Source: Calditrichota bacterium
Lineage (GTDB): Bacteria; Zhuqueibacterota; Zhuqueibacteria; Thermofontimicrobiales; Thermofontimicrobiaceae
Assembly (NCBI GenBank): GCA_013152715.1
Contig: JAADFU010000036.1
Coordinates: 1 to 38,863, forward strand
DNA: 38,863 nucleotides
Reading direction: 5' to 3'
Positions within the stretch are counted from its first letter, which is position 1. Every line of letters starts with the position of its first letter. The notes under the pieces are model-generated. The model was not told the origin of the DNA. It saw nothing but the letters and a program-made list of their open reading frames with translations, and ran no database searches. A program made the translations under genes and the position numbers. Of the stretch, positions 32,110 through 38,863 are shown one piece after another.

Positions 32110-34116
32110 ATGCAAACAAAACTCAAAAAACTCTTTTTTTTTATCGTCACTTTTTTGATTCCCGTTCTTTTTTTCGTTCTTCTGGAACTGTCGCTGCGCC
32201 TGATTGGCGCAGGCGGCGACGAGAAGCTCATTGTAAAAATTAAAGAAAATGGCAAAGAATTTTATCAGTTAAACCAGAATGTCGGCAAGCGATATTTTGT
32301 GCGCACCGATGCCAGCATGATTCCGCAGCTTTATCCGCAAAGATTTCCCGTGAAAAAATCGCCGAGGACAATCCGTATTTTTCTGCTTGGCGGCTCCACC
32401 ATGGCAGGCTTCCCCTACGAACTCAACGCGCGCATCAACAGTCTGCTGAAAGATCGACTTTCCGTCTATTTTCCAAAGAAAAATGTTGAAGTTATCAATT
32501 TCGGACTTTCTGCGGTGAACAGCTTCACTGTACTCGATTTTGCGCGGGAAATTGTCGATTATCAGCCTGATTTGGCCATCATTTACATGGGGCACAACGA
32601 ATTTTACGGCGCGTTCGGCGTGGGCTCATTGGAACAATTCGCTAAAAATCCCCGATGGGTGCGCTTTTATTTGCGCCTGAGACGCTTCCGAACGTTTCTG
32701 TTATTGCGCAGCGCCATTGCGAAAATTTATGCGAAGACTCGGGCATCCGATCAGAATTACCATCAGACGTTGATGGAAAAAATCGCGAAAAAGAAAGCCA
32801 TCCCTGTCAATAGCGCGGACTATCGTTTGGCATGTCGCTACTTCCGCGAGAACTTGGACGAGATTATCTCCACGATTCAAAAGAAAAAAATCCATGTTTT
32901 CGTTTCCACGCTGACCAGCAATCTGAAGGATCAATTTCCGTTCGTTTCATTGTTTTCCGACTCAATTCCCAGGGAACAAAAGGCAGCCTGGGAGAAGGCA
33001 TTTCACGAAGCAGACGAGGAATTCAAAAATACGAATTACCGAAAATGTTTTCAATATCTGCAACAATGCCGGGAAATCGATTCCCGACCAGCAAAATTGC
33101 ATTTCTTGCTCGGAAAATATTTTTTCGCCAACCGCGACACGCTTCACGCGCGCCAGGAATTCATTTATGCGAGAGATGGGGACGCGCTCCGTTTTCGCGC
33201 GCCGTCTATTTTCAATGAAATCATCGAGCAGGTTGCCGCTGAACACAAAACTCCTGTTATCCCAATGGACTCTGTTTTCAACGCCTCCTCGCCGGAAAAA
33301 ATTGTCGGCTACGGACTCATCACAGAACATTTGCATCCCAACATTCGCGGATTTGAAATCATGGCAAAAGCCTTTGCTAAAACTTTTGTGCAGCAATTTC
33401 CTTTGAACGAGCCCCCGCGAAACCTGTCATTTTCTGATGAATATTTTCAGCAAAAAGCAGCAATTACAATTTTTGACGAAGCCATTGGCGACGTGACAAT
33501 TCAAAAGTTGACTTCGCGGTGGCCTTATCGGCATAAACGAAATTTGATTCAATACGAAAACAGCGCTGACAAAGAATTTGTGGAATCCCTTGTCAAAAAA
33601 TATCAATCGAAAGAAATTTCATGGAACCAAGCGCACTATTCCCTGGCAGATTATTTCATTCAAAAAAGTCAATTTGAAAAAGCTCTTCGCGAATATCTTG
33701 CTGTAATTAAAGTTGTGCCGAAGAACTACTACCCCCATTTCAAAATTGCAAATTTATTTTTTGCCCAAAACAAATTTGCTGAAGCTGCAGAATGGTACAA
33801 AAAAGCATTGCTGCGAAATAACAAGCCGTTCGTCAAAGCCAAACTTGGCATGGTCTACCTCAACATGTCAAAATTTGCAGAAGCAGAGAAGATTTTTCTC
33901 GATGCCATCCGTCAGGAAGAACACCTAAAAAGTCTTTCGCCGGCTGAAAGTTCGCTGTTGTACTATTATTTTGCTTTGAGTCAAATCCAACTCGGCAAGC
34001 AAAATTCTGCCCGGGAGCCACTGCAAAAAGCATTGCAATTTAATCCTAATAACGCGGAAGCACGGCAATTGCTAAAACTGCTGAAGTCAAATAAACGTTT
34101 GCGGATCAAATTTTGA
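32110..34116 (+). CDS. SGNH/GDSL hydrolase with C-terminal TPR repeats
   Basis: The 668-residue protein has an N-terminal transmembrane or signal-anchor segment (residues 8-28) and then an SGNH domain: block I L-G-G-S-T with S96, block III M-G-H-N-E with G161 and N163, and block V E-H-L-H-P-N with H409. Block V usually reads D-x-x-H; here E406 replaces the Asp. Between blocks III and V is a helical insert of about 200 residues. From about 490 to the end there are four or more TPR-like helical pairs (A-L-R-E-Y-L-A-V-I-K-V-V-P, A-A-E-W-Y-K-K-A-L-L, L-Q-K-A-L-Q-F-N-P-N-N-A-E-A). Relatives act as periplasmic esterases or acyl-transferases on polysaccharide. The DUF5989 gene lies directly upstream. 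Confidence 0.88.
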   Translation: MQTKLKKLFFFIVTFLIPVLFFVLLELSLRLIGAGGDEKLIVKIKENGKEFYQLNQNVGKRYFVRTDASMIPQLYPQRFPVKKSPRTIRIFLLGGSTMAGFPYELNARINSLLKDRLSVYFPKKNVEVINFGLSAVNSFTVLDFAREIVDYQPDLAIIYMGHNEFYGAFGVGSLEQFAKNPRWVRFYLRLRRFRTFLLLRSAIAKIYAKTRASDQNYHQTLMEKIAKKKAIPVNSADYRLACRYFRENLDEIISTIQKKKIHVFVSTLTSNLKDQFPFVSLFSDSIPREQKAAWEKAFHEADEEFKNTNYRKCFQYLQQCREIDSRPAKLHFLLGKYFFANRDTLHARQEFIYARDGDALRFRAPSIFNEIIEQVAAEHKTPVIPMDSVFNASSPEKIVGYGLITEHLHPNIRGFEIMAKAFAKTFVQQFPLNEPPRNLSFSDEYFQQKAAITIFDEAIGDVTIQKLTSRWPYRHKRNLIQYENSADKEFVESLVKKYQSKEISWNQAHYSLADYFIQKSQFEKALREYLAVIKVVPKNYYPHFKIANLFFAQNKFAEAAEWYKKALLRNNKPFVKAKLGMVYLNMSKFAEAEKIFLDAIRQEEHLKSLSPAESSLLYYYFALSQIQLGKQNSAREPLQKALQFNPNNAEARQLLKLLKSNKRLRIKF

Positions 34117-34135
34117 ATAATATGATAGGGCGAGA

Positions 34136-35092
34136 ATGGGGACACTGGAATTAAAAAATCTCAAAGGCTATGCCCAGAATCTGGCTTCAGTACTGAGTTT
34201 GCTAATTATCATTATTGTACTCTCAATACTTTCACCCCATTTTTTGACGTCAGAAAATTTAATTTCAATCGCGTTGCAGATGTCGGTGATCGCGATCATG
34301 TCCATTGGCCAAATGTGGATCATTATTTCCGGCGGGATCGATTTGTCCGTGGGGTCGATTCTGGCGCTCTCCGGAGTCGCCACGACGATGCTCATTAACG
34401 GGCACACTCCGTTTTTCCCGGCGTTGTTGGTTGGAATCGTTGTTGGTTCACTCGCCGGATTTGTGAATGGATTTCTCATCGCTGCGGGCAAACTTCCCCC
34501 GTTCATTTCCACGTTAGGGATGATGGGCATCGCCCGCGGCATGGCTTTGATTATTACCAAAGGCGTGCCAATTTTTGGTTTGCCTGAATATTTTGCTGAA
34601 TTAGGAAACGGCAGACTGGGTGGCGTTTTGCCTTATCCGGTGCTCATTGCGCTCGTGCTGGCGGTAATTGCCCACTTCGTTTTGACAGCGACACCATTCG
34701 GCAGATACACTTACGCCATTGGCAGTAATTTCGAAGCAGCCCGACTTTGCGGCATCCGAACAAATCGCATGCTCATTTACATTTACACGTTAGGCGGGCT
34801 GTTAGCGGGACTCGGCGGAATTATTCTGGCGTCACGCCTCAGCACAGGGCAACCTACAGCAGGCACCGGCTACGAATTGGACGTCATCGCCGCCTGTGTT
34901 ATCGGAGGCGCCAGTTTGAGCGGCGGCGTCGGCACGATCTGGGGCGCTATTTTGGGCTCACTGCTCATCGGCGTGCTCAGAAACGGCTGCAATTTGCTGG
35001 ATATTTCCGCTTTTTGGCAGCAAGTCGCCATCGGCGGGATTATCGTCATTGCCGTTTTCGTTGATCAATATCAAAAGAAAAATAAAAGTTGA
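34136..35092 (+). CDS. Ribose-type ABC transporter permease (RbsC family)
   Basis: The 318-residue protein has eight to ten helices and the BPD_transp_2 hallmarks I-S-G-G-I-D-L-S-V-G-S, T-L-G-M-M-G-I-A-R-G, A-I-G-S-N-F-E-A-A-R-L-C-G-I and C-V-I-G-G-A-S-L-S-G-G-V-G. It imports a monosaccharide such as ribose, xylose or galactose with a class 2 binding protein. The start ATG 34136 is preceded by the same GGGCGAGA context seen before the binding-protein gene at 28844. It follows the SGNH gene by 19 bases and overlaps no gene. The RbsA-type ATPase is missing. Confidence 0.92.
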   Translation: MGTLELKNLKGYAQNLASVLSLLIIIIVLSILSPHFLTSENLISIALQMSVIAIMSIGQMWIIISGGIDLSVGSILALSGVATTMLINGHTPFFPALLVGIVVGSLAGFVNGFLIAAGKLPPFISTLGMMGIARGMALIITKGVPIFGLPEYFAELGNGRLGGVLPYPVLIALVLAVIAHFVLTATPFGRYTYAIGSNFEAARLCGIRTNRMLIYIYTLGGLLAGLGGIILASRLSTGQPTAGTGYELDVIAACVIGGASLSGGVGTIWGAILGSLLIGVLRNGCNLLDISAFWQQVAIGGIIVIAVFVDQYQKKNKS

Positions 35093-35127
35093 GATATTTC
35101 ACAGCGGACTTTTTTCGGGAGGATCAA

Positions 35128-36072
35128 ATGAAACGATTTTTTGTCACCGTCGTAATTTCTGTAATTCTCGTTTTCATAACTCAATGCTCAAATCAATCAA
35201 AAACAAAGCGTTATCAGATTCTTGTCTCGCCCAAAGGATTGGTTCATTCCTTTTGGGTGACGGTGAAGACTGGCGCTGATTCTGCCGGAAAAAAATTCAA
35301 CGCTGATGTCATCTGGAAAGGTCCGACGCAGGAAACGGATATTGCAGGACAGATTTCCATCGTCGAAGATTACGTTAATAAAGGCGTCGATGCCATCGTC
35401 ATCGCCGCTTGCGACGCGCAGGGTATGATTCCTGTGTTGAAGAAAGCGGTTGATCGGAAAATTCCGGTAATCACCATCGATTCCGGCATTGATGCGGATT
35501 TCCCCATTAGCTTTATTGCCACGGACAACATTGCCGCGGCTGAAAAAGCAGCAGAAAAATTAGCGGAATTGATGGATTTCAAAGGAAAAGTCGCATGCAT
35601 TCCCTTCGTTCCCGGAGCGGCGACGTCGACCATGCGCGAACAAGGATTTGTGAATAAAATCAAAACTTACCCCGACATTAAACTTTTGCCCATTCGCTAT
35701 TCCCAAAGCGAAGTCGCCCTGGCAATGGCTGTCACAGAAGATATTTTGACCGCACACCCGGACATTAAAGGAATTTTTGCCGCCAACGAAGCTGGCACGA
35801 TCGGGGTCATTCAAGCACTGAAAACAAAAAATAAAATCGGACAGGTTAAAGTCGTCGGGTTTGACGCCGCGAGCAATGAAGTTGAAGCTCTCAAAAAAGG
35901 TGAAATCGACGCGCTCATCGTGCAGGATCCGTTCAAAATGGGGTATGAGGGCGTAAAAGCAGCGGTTAATTTTTTGAAGGGCGAGCCAGTGGAAAAACGC
36001 ATTGATACAGGAGTTTACGTTGTCACTCGAGACAATCTATCAGACCCCAAAATTTCACGGTTGCTAAAATAG
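35128..36072 (+). CDS. Ribose-type periplasmic sugar-binding lipoprotein (RbsB family)
   Basis: ATG 35128 follows GGGAGG by five bases; a longer TTG frame from 35089 overlaps the permease gene. The 314-residue product begins with a signal peptide ending I-T-Q-C, so it is probably a lipoprotein, although Gln before the cysteine is unusual. The mature part has the Peripla_BP_4 layout: G-L-V-H-S-F-W, Q-I-S-I-V-E-D-Y-V-N-K-G-V-D-A-I-V-I, I-T-I-D-S-G-I-D, F-A-A-N-E-A-G-T-I-G-V and V-K-V-V-G-F-D-A. It is the last gene of the run that starts at 28844. Confidence 0.92.
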   Translation: MKRFFVTVVISVILVFITQCSNQSKTKRYQILVSPKGLVHSFWVTVKTGADSAGKKFNADVIWKGPTQETDIAGQISIVEDYVNKGVDAIVIAACDAQGMIPVLKKAVDRKIPVITIDSGIDADFPISFIATDNIAAAEKAAEKLAELMDFKGKVACIPFVPGAATSTMREQGFVNKIKTYPDIKLLPIRYSQSEVALAMAVTEDILTAHPDIKGIFAANEAGTIGVIQALKTKNKIGQVKVVGFDAASNEVEALKKGEIDALIVQDPFKMGYEGVKAAVNFLKGEPVEKRIDTGVYVVTRDNLSDPKISRLLK

Positions 36073-36120
36073 AGCAGAAAAAAACGTTCAATGGCAATCC
36101 GTTCAAATTACAAAAAAAAC

Positions 36121-36149
36121 TTGATTCTTTTGTATTTTAGTCGTATATT
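36121..36149 (+). promoter_or_regulatory. Sigma-70-type promoter of the DksA/TraR gene
   Basis: TTGATT (36121-36126), 17 bases, TATATT (36144-36149), 56 bases before the ATG at 36206. Both hexamers are close to consensus. Confidence 0.55.
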
Positions 36150-36205
36150 TTGAGACTTAAATTTCATGTTTGGAAAAATCTTCTCGATAATACCAGAGGA
36201 CCGTC

Positions 36206-36586
36206 ATGAATAAAAAAGATCTCGAACATTTTAAGAAGTTGTTGATTCAAAAAAGGAATGAAGTCTTGAAGACCCTGGGGCACATTCGAGATTCATCATT
36301 TGAAGATTATCGTGATACATCGGGTGAAGATTCTACTTATTCCATTCACATGGCTGACCACGGTACTGATGAAGAGCAGAAAGAAAGCGCATATTATCAA
36401 GTGCATCGGGAAAATCGCTATCTGCTCTATTTGGAAGAAGCGCTGGAACGGATTGAGGATGGAACATACGGAATATGTAAAAGTTGCGGTGAAGAAATTC
36501 CCCGGGCAAGGTTGGAAGCTGTTCCGCATACGCAACTATGCGTGCCGTGCAAAATGAAAGAAAAAAAATCTAATCAGTCCCATTAA
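36206..36586 (+). CDS. DksA/TraR-family zinc-finger protein
   Basis: The 126-residue protein has a helical N-terminal hairpin and a C-terminal C4 zinc finger: C91-K-S-C94 and C112-V-P-C115 with the family block G-x-C-x-x-C-G-E-E-I-P-x-A-R-L-E-A. The DksA DxxDxA tip is not clear: the coiled-coil tip region reads D-Y-R-D-T-S-G-E-D-S. It may not bind the RNA polymerase secondary channel exactly as DksA does, and the short length agrees with the general TraR/DksA group found in many phyla. A role in polymerase control is known for some members and inferred here. It has its own promoter. Confidence 0.9.
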   Translation: MNKKDLEHFKKLLIQKRNEVLKTLGHIRDSSFEDYRDTSGEDSTYSIHMADHGTDEEQKESAYYQVHRENRYLLYLEEALERIEDGTYGICKSCGEEIPRARLEAVPHTQLCVPCKMKEKKSNQSH

Positions 36587-36938
36587 TTACGACAACACTG
36601 CACTACAACTAAAAACGGAAAAACACATAAAAATTTTTGACAAAAGCGACGCGGCGAACCCTCTCAAATATCTTCAATCTTTGAAAAAATAGACGAAAAA
36701 ACTTTTGCAAAAAAAGAAGACTGCGGTAGTAAAACGACAGAAACGTTCATTCAAGTTCCTTGGTTTTTCAAAAAAGCATAGCTTCAAAAAGGTATTTTCG
36801 GCTTTTTCATTCGCACTATTTTTGTTATTTTTTCTGTTCAGTCATTGATTTTAACCAGTCTTTCTGATAGATTATTAGCGTCGCTGTGAGTTGTCTTTTT
36901 GTTTTTATCGAAAAGCAAACGAATGAAAAAGGTTCCCT
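36587..36938. other. 352-bp spacer with no recognised feature
   Basis: AT-rich sequence between the zinc-finger gene and the antiporter gene. I see no ORF, RNA gene or clear terminator in it. Confidence 0.5.
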
Positions 36939-37889
36939 GTGCACATTCATTTCTTTCATTTCCTTATCGGAATTTTATTGCTCTATTTCAGCGCGGATTT
37001 ATTGGTCAACAGTGGCGTTCGTCTGGCAGAACTCATGAATGTCAGACCTTTCATAATTGGCGTGACCGTCGTTTCTTTCGTTTCTTCCGTGCCGGAGCTT
37101 TCGATTAGCATGGTCAGTCTTTCCCATCACCAACCCGATATCATGATCGGAAATATTATCGGCAGCAATATCGCCAACGTGGGCCTCATTTTACCCATCG
37201 CAGTTTTGATCAGACCTGCTCATTTGCGCGAAAAAGTACTCAACAGAGATGTCGTCGTCATGTTCATGGCAACGATTTTGTTCTGCTCATTGCTAATCGG
37301 CGGGAAGCTTCACCGCTGGGAAGGCTTGCTGCTTTTTGCCGCGATTATTCTGTACAACATTTCTCTGATTCACTCGTCAAATTTGAGAAAATCGAAATCG
37401 ATTTCTCACTACAAAACAGCGAAGCTCTTTCTGCAAGGATCTTACGCCAACTGGAAATGCTTCATCTTGCTGCTCGTCGGATTGGTCGGCATGATTTACT
37501 CCGCGAAAATCATTGTCAAATCAGCAGCGGACATCGCTGAAATGCTGAACATCAGCAAAATGGTGATCAGCATCTCCATGGTAGCCATCGCCACCGCGCT
37601 GCCGGAATTGGGAATGGCAGTAGTCAGTTCAATCCGCAATCAAAGCGATCTTTTGCTGGGAAATATTATCGGCAGTAATATTTATAATTTGCTGTTTGTC
37701 ACCGGGTTTTCTGCAATTATTTTTCCGGTGGGAAATATTGGGCAGGAAATTTTGATGAAATTATTGGCAATGCTGATCTTCAGCTTCTTCATCCTTCCTT
37801 TTGCGCTTCGTGAGAGAGTCTCCAGAAAGTCAGCGTTGCTCTTTCTGCTCGTTTACGTAGGTTACATTTCGGTTTTATATTTGCCATAA
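36939..37889 (+). CDS. Calcium/sodium antiporter (CaCA family, YrbG-like)
   Basis: The start is GTG 36939, six bases after AAAGG; no ATG precedes the first helix. The 316-residue protein has ten hydrophobic helices in two inverted halves. Each half carries the alpha-repeat: V-S-F-V-S-S-V-P-E-L with G-N-I-I-G-S-N-I-A-N in the first, and A-I-A-T-A-L-P-E-L with G-N-I-I-G-S-N-I-Y-N in the second. The glutamates and asparagines that bind the exchanged ions are present. It should export Ca2+ in exchange for Na+ or H+ at the inner membrane. The first repeat has S-S-V-P-E instead of the common T-S-L-P-E. Confidence 0.9.
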   Translation: MHIHFFHFLIGILLLYFSADLLVNSGVRLAELMNVRPFIIGVTVVSFVSSVPELSISMVSLSHHQPDIMIGNIIGSNIANVGLILPIAVLIRPAHLREKVLNRDVVVMFMATILFCSLLIGGKLHRWEGLLLFAAIILYNISLIHSSNLRKSKSISHYKTAKLFLQGSYANWKCFILLLVGLVGMIYSAKIIVKSAADIAEMLNISKMVISISMVAIATALPELGMAVVSSIRNQSDLLLGNIIGSNIYNLLFVTGFSAIIFPVGNIGQEILMKLLAMLIFSFFILPFALRERVSRKSALLFLLVYVGYISVLYLP

Positions 37890-37898
37890 AAAAAGAAA

Positions 37899-37960
37899 AA
37901 GCAGCCTTAATCCATAATGGGAAGAAAGGAGGTAAAACCCAAAATAAATTAAGGCCGCTT
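37899..37960. promoter_or_regulatory. Long-stem hairpin (possible minus-strand terminator or mRNA structure)
   Basis: AAGCAGCCTTAAT (37899-37911) pairs at 12 of 13 positions with ATTAAGGCCGCTT (37948-37960). The 36-nt loop holds an ideal ribosome site AAAGGAGGT (37926-37934). Read on the minus strand, the stem is followed by a pyrimidine tract TTTTTCTTTTTTT, so it may stop an antisense transcript. Confidence 0.5.
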
Positions 37961-37968
37961 ATAAACAA

Positions 37969-37983
37969 AGGTCATTATGACCT
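37969..37983. promoter_or_regulatory. 15-bp perfect palindrome, possible operator or hairpin
   Basis: AGGTCAT-T-ATGACCT is a perfect inverted repeat 24 bases before the 31-codon ORF at 38008. It could be a repressor site or part of the leader structure; no regulator gene is adjacent. Confidence 0.4.
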
Positions 37984-38007
37984 AATTATATTGGGAGGGT
38001 AACCAAT

Positions 38008-38103
38008 ATGCTCTATTTTTTGAAATCGTTTGTACTCAATCTATTAGAAATGGTTCCGCTTTTATTTAAAAACAGAACCAGATTGTTAACCCCTCTTTGG
38101 TAA
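38008..38103 (+). CDS. Putative 31-residue hydrophobic peptide
   Basis: A short ORF (ATG 38008, TAA 38101) has the strong ribosome site GGGAGG eight bases upstream. The peptide starts M-L-Y-F-L-K-S-F-V-L-N-L-L and ends K-N-R-T-R-L-L-T-P-L-W: a hydrophobic N-terminal part with a basic C-terminus. It lies behind a long-stem hairpin and a palindrome, a layout seen in type I toxin and leader-peptide loci. I do not recognise the sequence. It could be chance, since it is short. Confidence 0.4.
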   Translation: MLYFLKSFVLNLLEMVPLLFKNRTRLLTPLW

Positions 38104-38357
38104 CTTTAGATATTTTCAACTCAAAAAAGATTCAGAAGTTCCCAATTTTTTTGTTTTTTTAGATTCTGTTTTACTTTTTATTTATCAATAAATTAGACGA
38201 TTTTATTGTAACCGATCACTGGATATATTTTTTTAGTATTTTAACATTTTTTGCTCACACCTAACAAAAAAAAAAATGATTACATTATCTCTGTAGTCAA
38301 CTACTATCGTCAAAGGAGATAGCTTGATAATATTCACCCTGAAAGGTGCGATCGCTT
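38104..38357. other. AT-rich stretch between the small ORF and the transposase remnant
   Basis: No gene is supported. The T-rich run at 38147-38180 could end the small-ORF transcript, but no stem of good quality was found. Confidence 0.4.
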
Positions 38358-38640
38358 TTACAATATTTCAAGTTGTTTATTATTTGAATCGGTGTCCTTT
38401 TTTTGTTGCCATTTCACATACTTACGAATCTAATACTCACTTAATTCTACGGCACTTGCAAAGTATCCGCGAGAGCAGAACTGGCAACTCCAGTATCTTT
38501 TATTTAATTTCTCATATTTCGCAAATAATTTTAATGCTAATTTGCGTTGCCTTTTTATCTAATATCCTGTAGTACTATTTCGGACAAAATTCAATATGAT
38601 AGTCGCAATCGCAGATTCTATTTTTATATTTAATTCTAAT
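38358..38640 (-). pseudogene. IS200/IS605-family TnpA transposase remnant
   Basis: On the minus strand one frame from about 38620 gives C-D-Y-H-I-E-F-C-P-K, then a stop, then Y-Y-R-I-L, which matches the start of IS200-type TnpA (H-x-V-F-C-P-K-Y-R-x-x-x-L). A second frame gives K-R-Y-W-S-C-Q-F-C-S-R-G-Y-F-A-S-A-V-E, then E-Y-stop-I-R-K-Y-V-K-W-Q-Q, which matches the C-terminal R-G-Y-F-V-S-T-V-G and I-x-x-Y-I-x-x-Q blocks around the catalytic tyrosine. At least two stops, a frameshift and loss of the central H-x-H region show it is dead. Plus-strand ORFs across this span are shadows. Confidence 0.7.
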
Positions 38641-38863
38641 TGTATCTCCCCCGTTTCTGCACCTTTGGGAAATACAATTTAATATTTTCTAATCATTATT
38701 GGAATGGCATAACCAAAATATCTATCACGATCAGAGGGAGCGGCTTAAGCTGATTGCTAAAAAGTGGACATCAGCCGTAAAACCCATCGCATCTCATTTT
38801 ATTTTATGAATAAATTTTCATTTTTTAGATGGGTACTACATTTGTTTTCAACAATCATAAAAT
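38641..38863. other. Right-edge stretch with no recognised gene
   Basis: AT-rich sequence beyond the transposase remnant. It may hold the left end of the dead IS element, but no terminal hairpin was identified with confidence. Confidence 0.35.

Noticed and set aside
38324-38572. 82-codon plus-strand ORF with an upstream AAAGGAG
   Set aside because: The opposite strand matches IS200 TnpA C-terminal motifs over the same bases, and the plus-strand peptide has no recognisable pattern.
1-38863. CRISPR array, rRNA, tRNA, prophage or integrase
   Set aside because: No regularly spaced repeats, no cloverleaf or rRNA core sequence and no phage structural or integrase gene were seen on reading either strand.

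Overview
The window looks like the chromosome of a free-living, saccharolytic, probably anaerobic bacterium of the Fibrobacteres-Chlorobi-Bacteroidetes (FCB) side of the tree, most likely Calditrichota, KSB1 or a relative. The main clue is the C-terminal 'QNYPNPFN' FlgD-Ig/type IX-secretion-style sorting domain, seen once intact and once decayed at the left edge. Low-to-moderate GC, long AT-rich intergenic stretches with small decayed repeats, and a one-domain RRM protein fit that placement but do not prove it. Nothing marks a plasmid or an intact prophage.

Layout. 1-1420: the 3' end of a secreted beta-helix protein, then a frameshifted second sorting domain and a strong terminator. 1487-3391: an orphan alpha/alpha-barrel (squalene-cyclase-like) protein and a secreted DUF4412-like protein. 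3456-6041 (minus): FGGY xylulokinase plus ROK sugar kinase. 6042-6487: a MITE-like repeat. 6488-7732 (minus): a membrane-anchored AgmX/PglI-domain protein. 8210-11967: an alanine dehydrogenase-like protein, an acetyl-CoA hydrolase/CoA-transferase and phosphoglycerate kinase. 12267-20371: a run of plus-strand housekeeping genes (FdhE, SAM hydroxide adenosyltransferase, M50 protease, an unknown membrane protein overlapping PBP1A, PfkB kinase, Cys/Met PLP enzyme). 20574-22286 (minus): PAS/HisKA_2 histidine kinase. 22287-22922: a repeat-rich gap. 22923-24926 (minus): TIGR04076 protein, HypE-like AIR-synthase protein and a cytosolic amidase carrying a perfect EF-hand loop. 25298-27462: RRM protein behind a consensus promoter, and a sodium:solute symporter. 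27855-28432: a self-contained DUF6883/DUF4926 two-gene cassette. 28844-36072: a seven-gene plus-strand run of sugar ABC genes around a DUF5989 small membrane protein and an SGNH-hydrolase/TPR protein. 36206-37889: DksA/TraR zinc-finger protein and a Ca2+/Na+ antiporter. 37890-38863: a structured leader with a 31-residue hydrophobic ORF, then an IS200/IS605 transposase remnant.

How it works together. Three sugar kinases, two sets of sugar ABC genes (neither with an ATPase here), a symporter, PGK and acyl-CoA/alanine enzymes point to fermentative growth on carbohydrate. The parts most worth a second look are the 28844-36072 run, the amidase operon with the EF-hand loop, the DUF6883/DUF4926 cassette, and the possible small-peptide locus at 37.9-38.1 kb. 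All family names were assigned by reading motifs; no database search was run.
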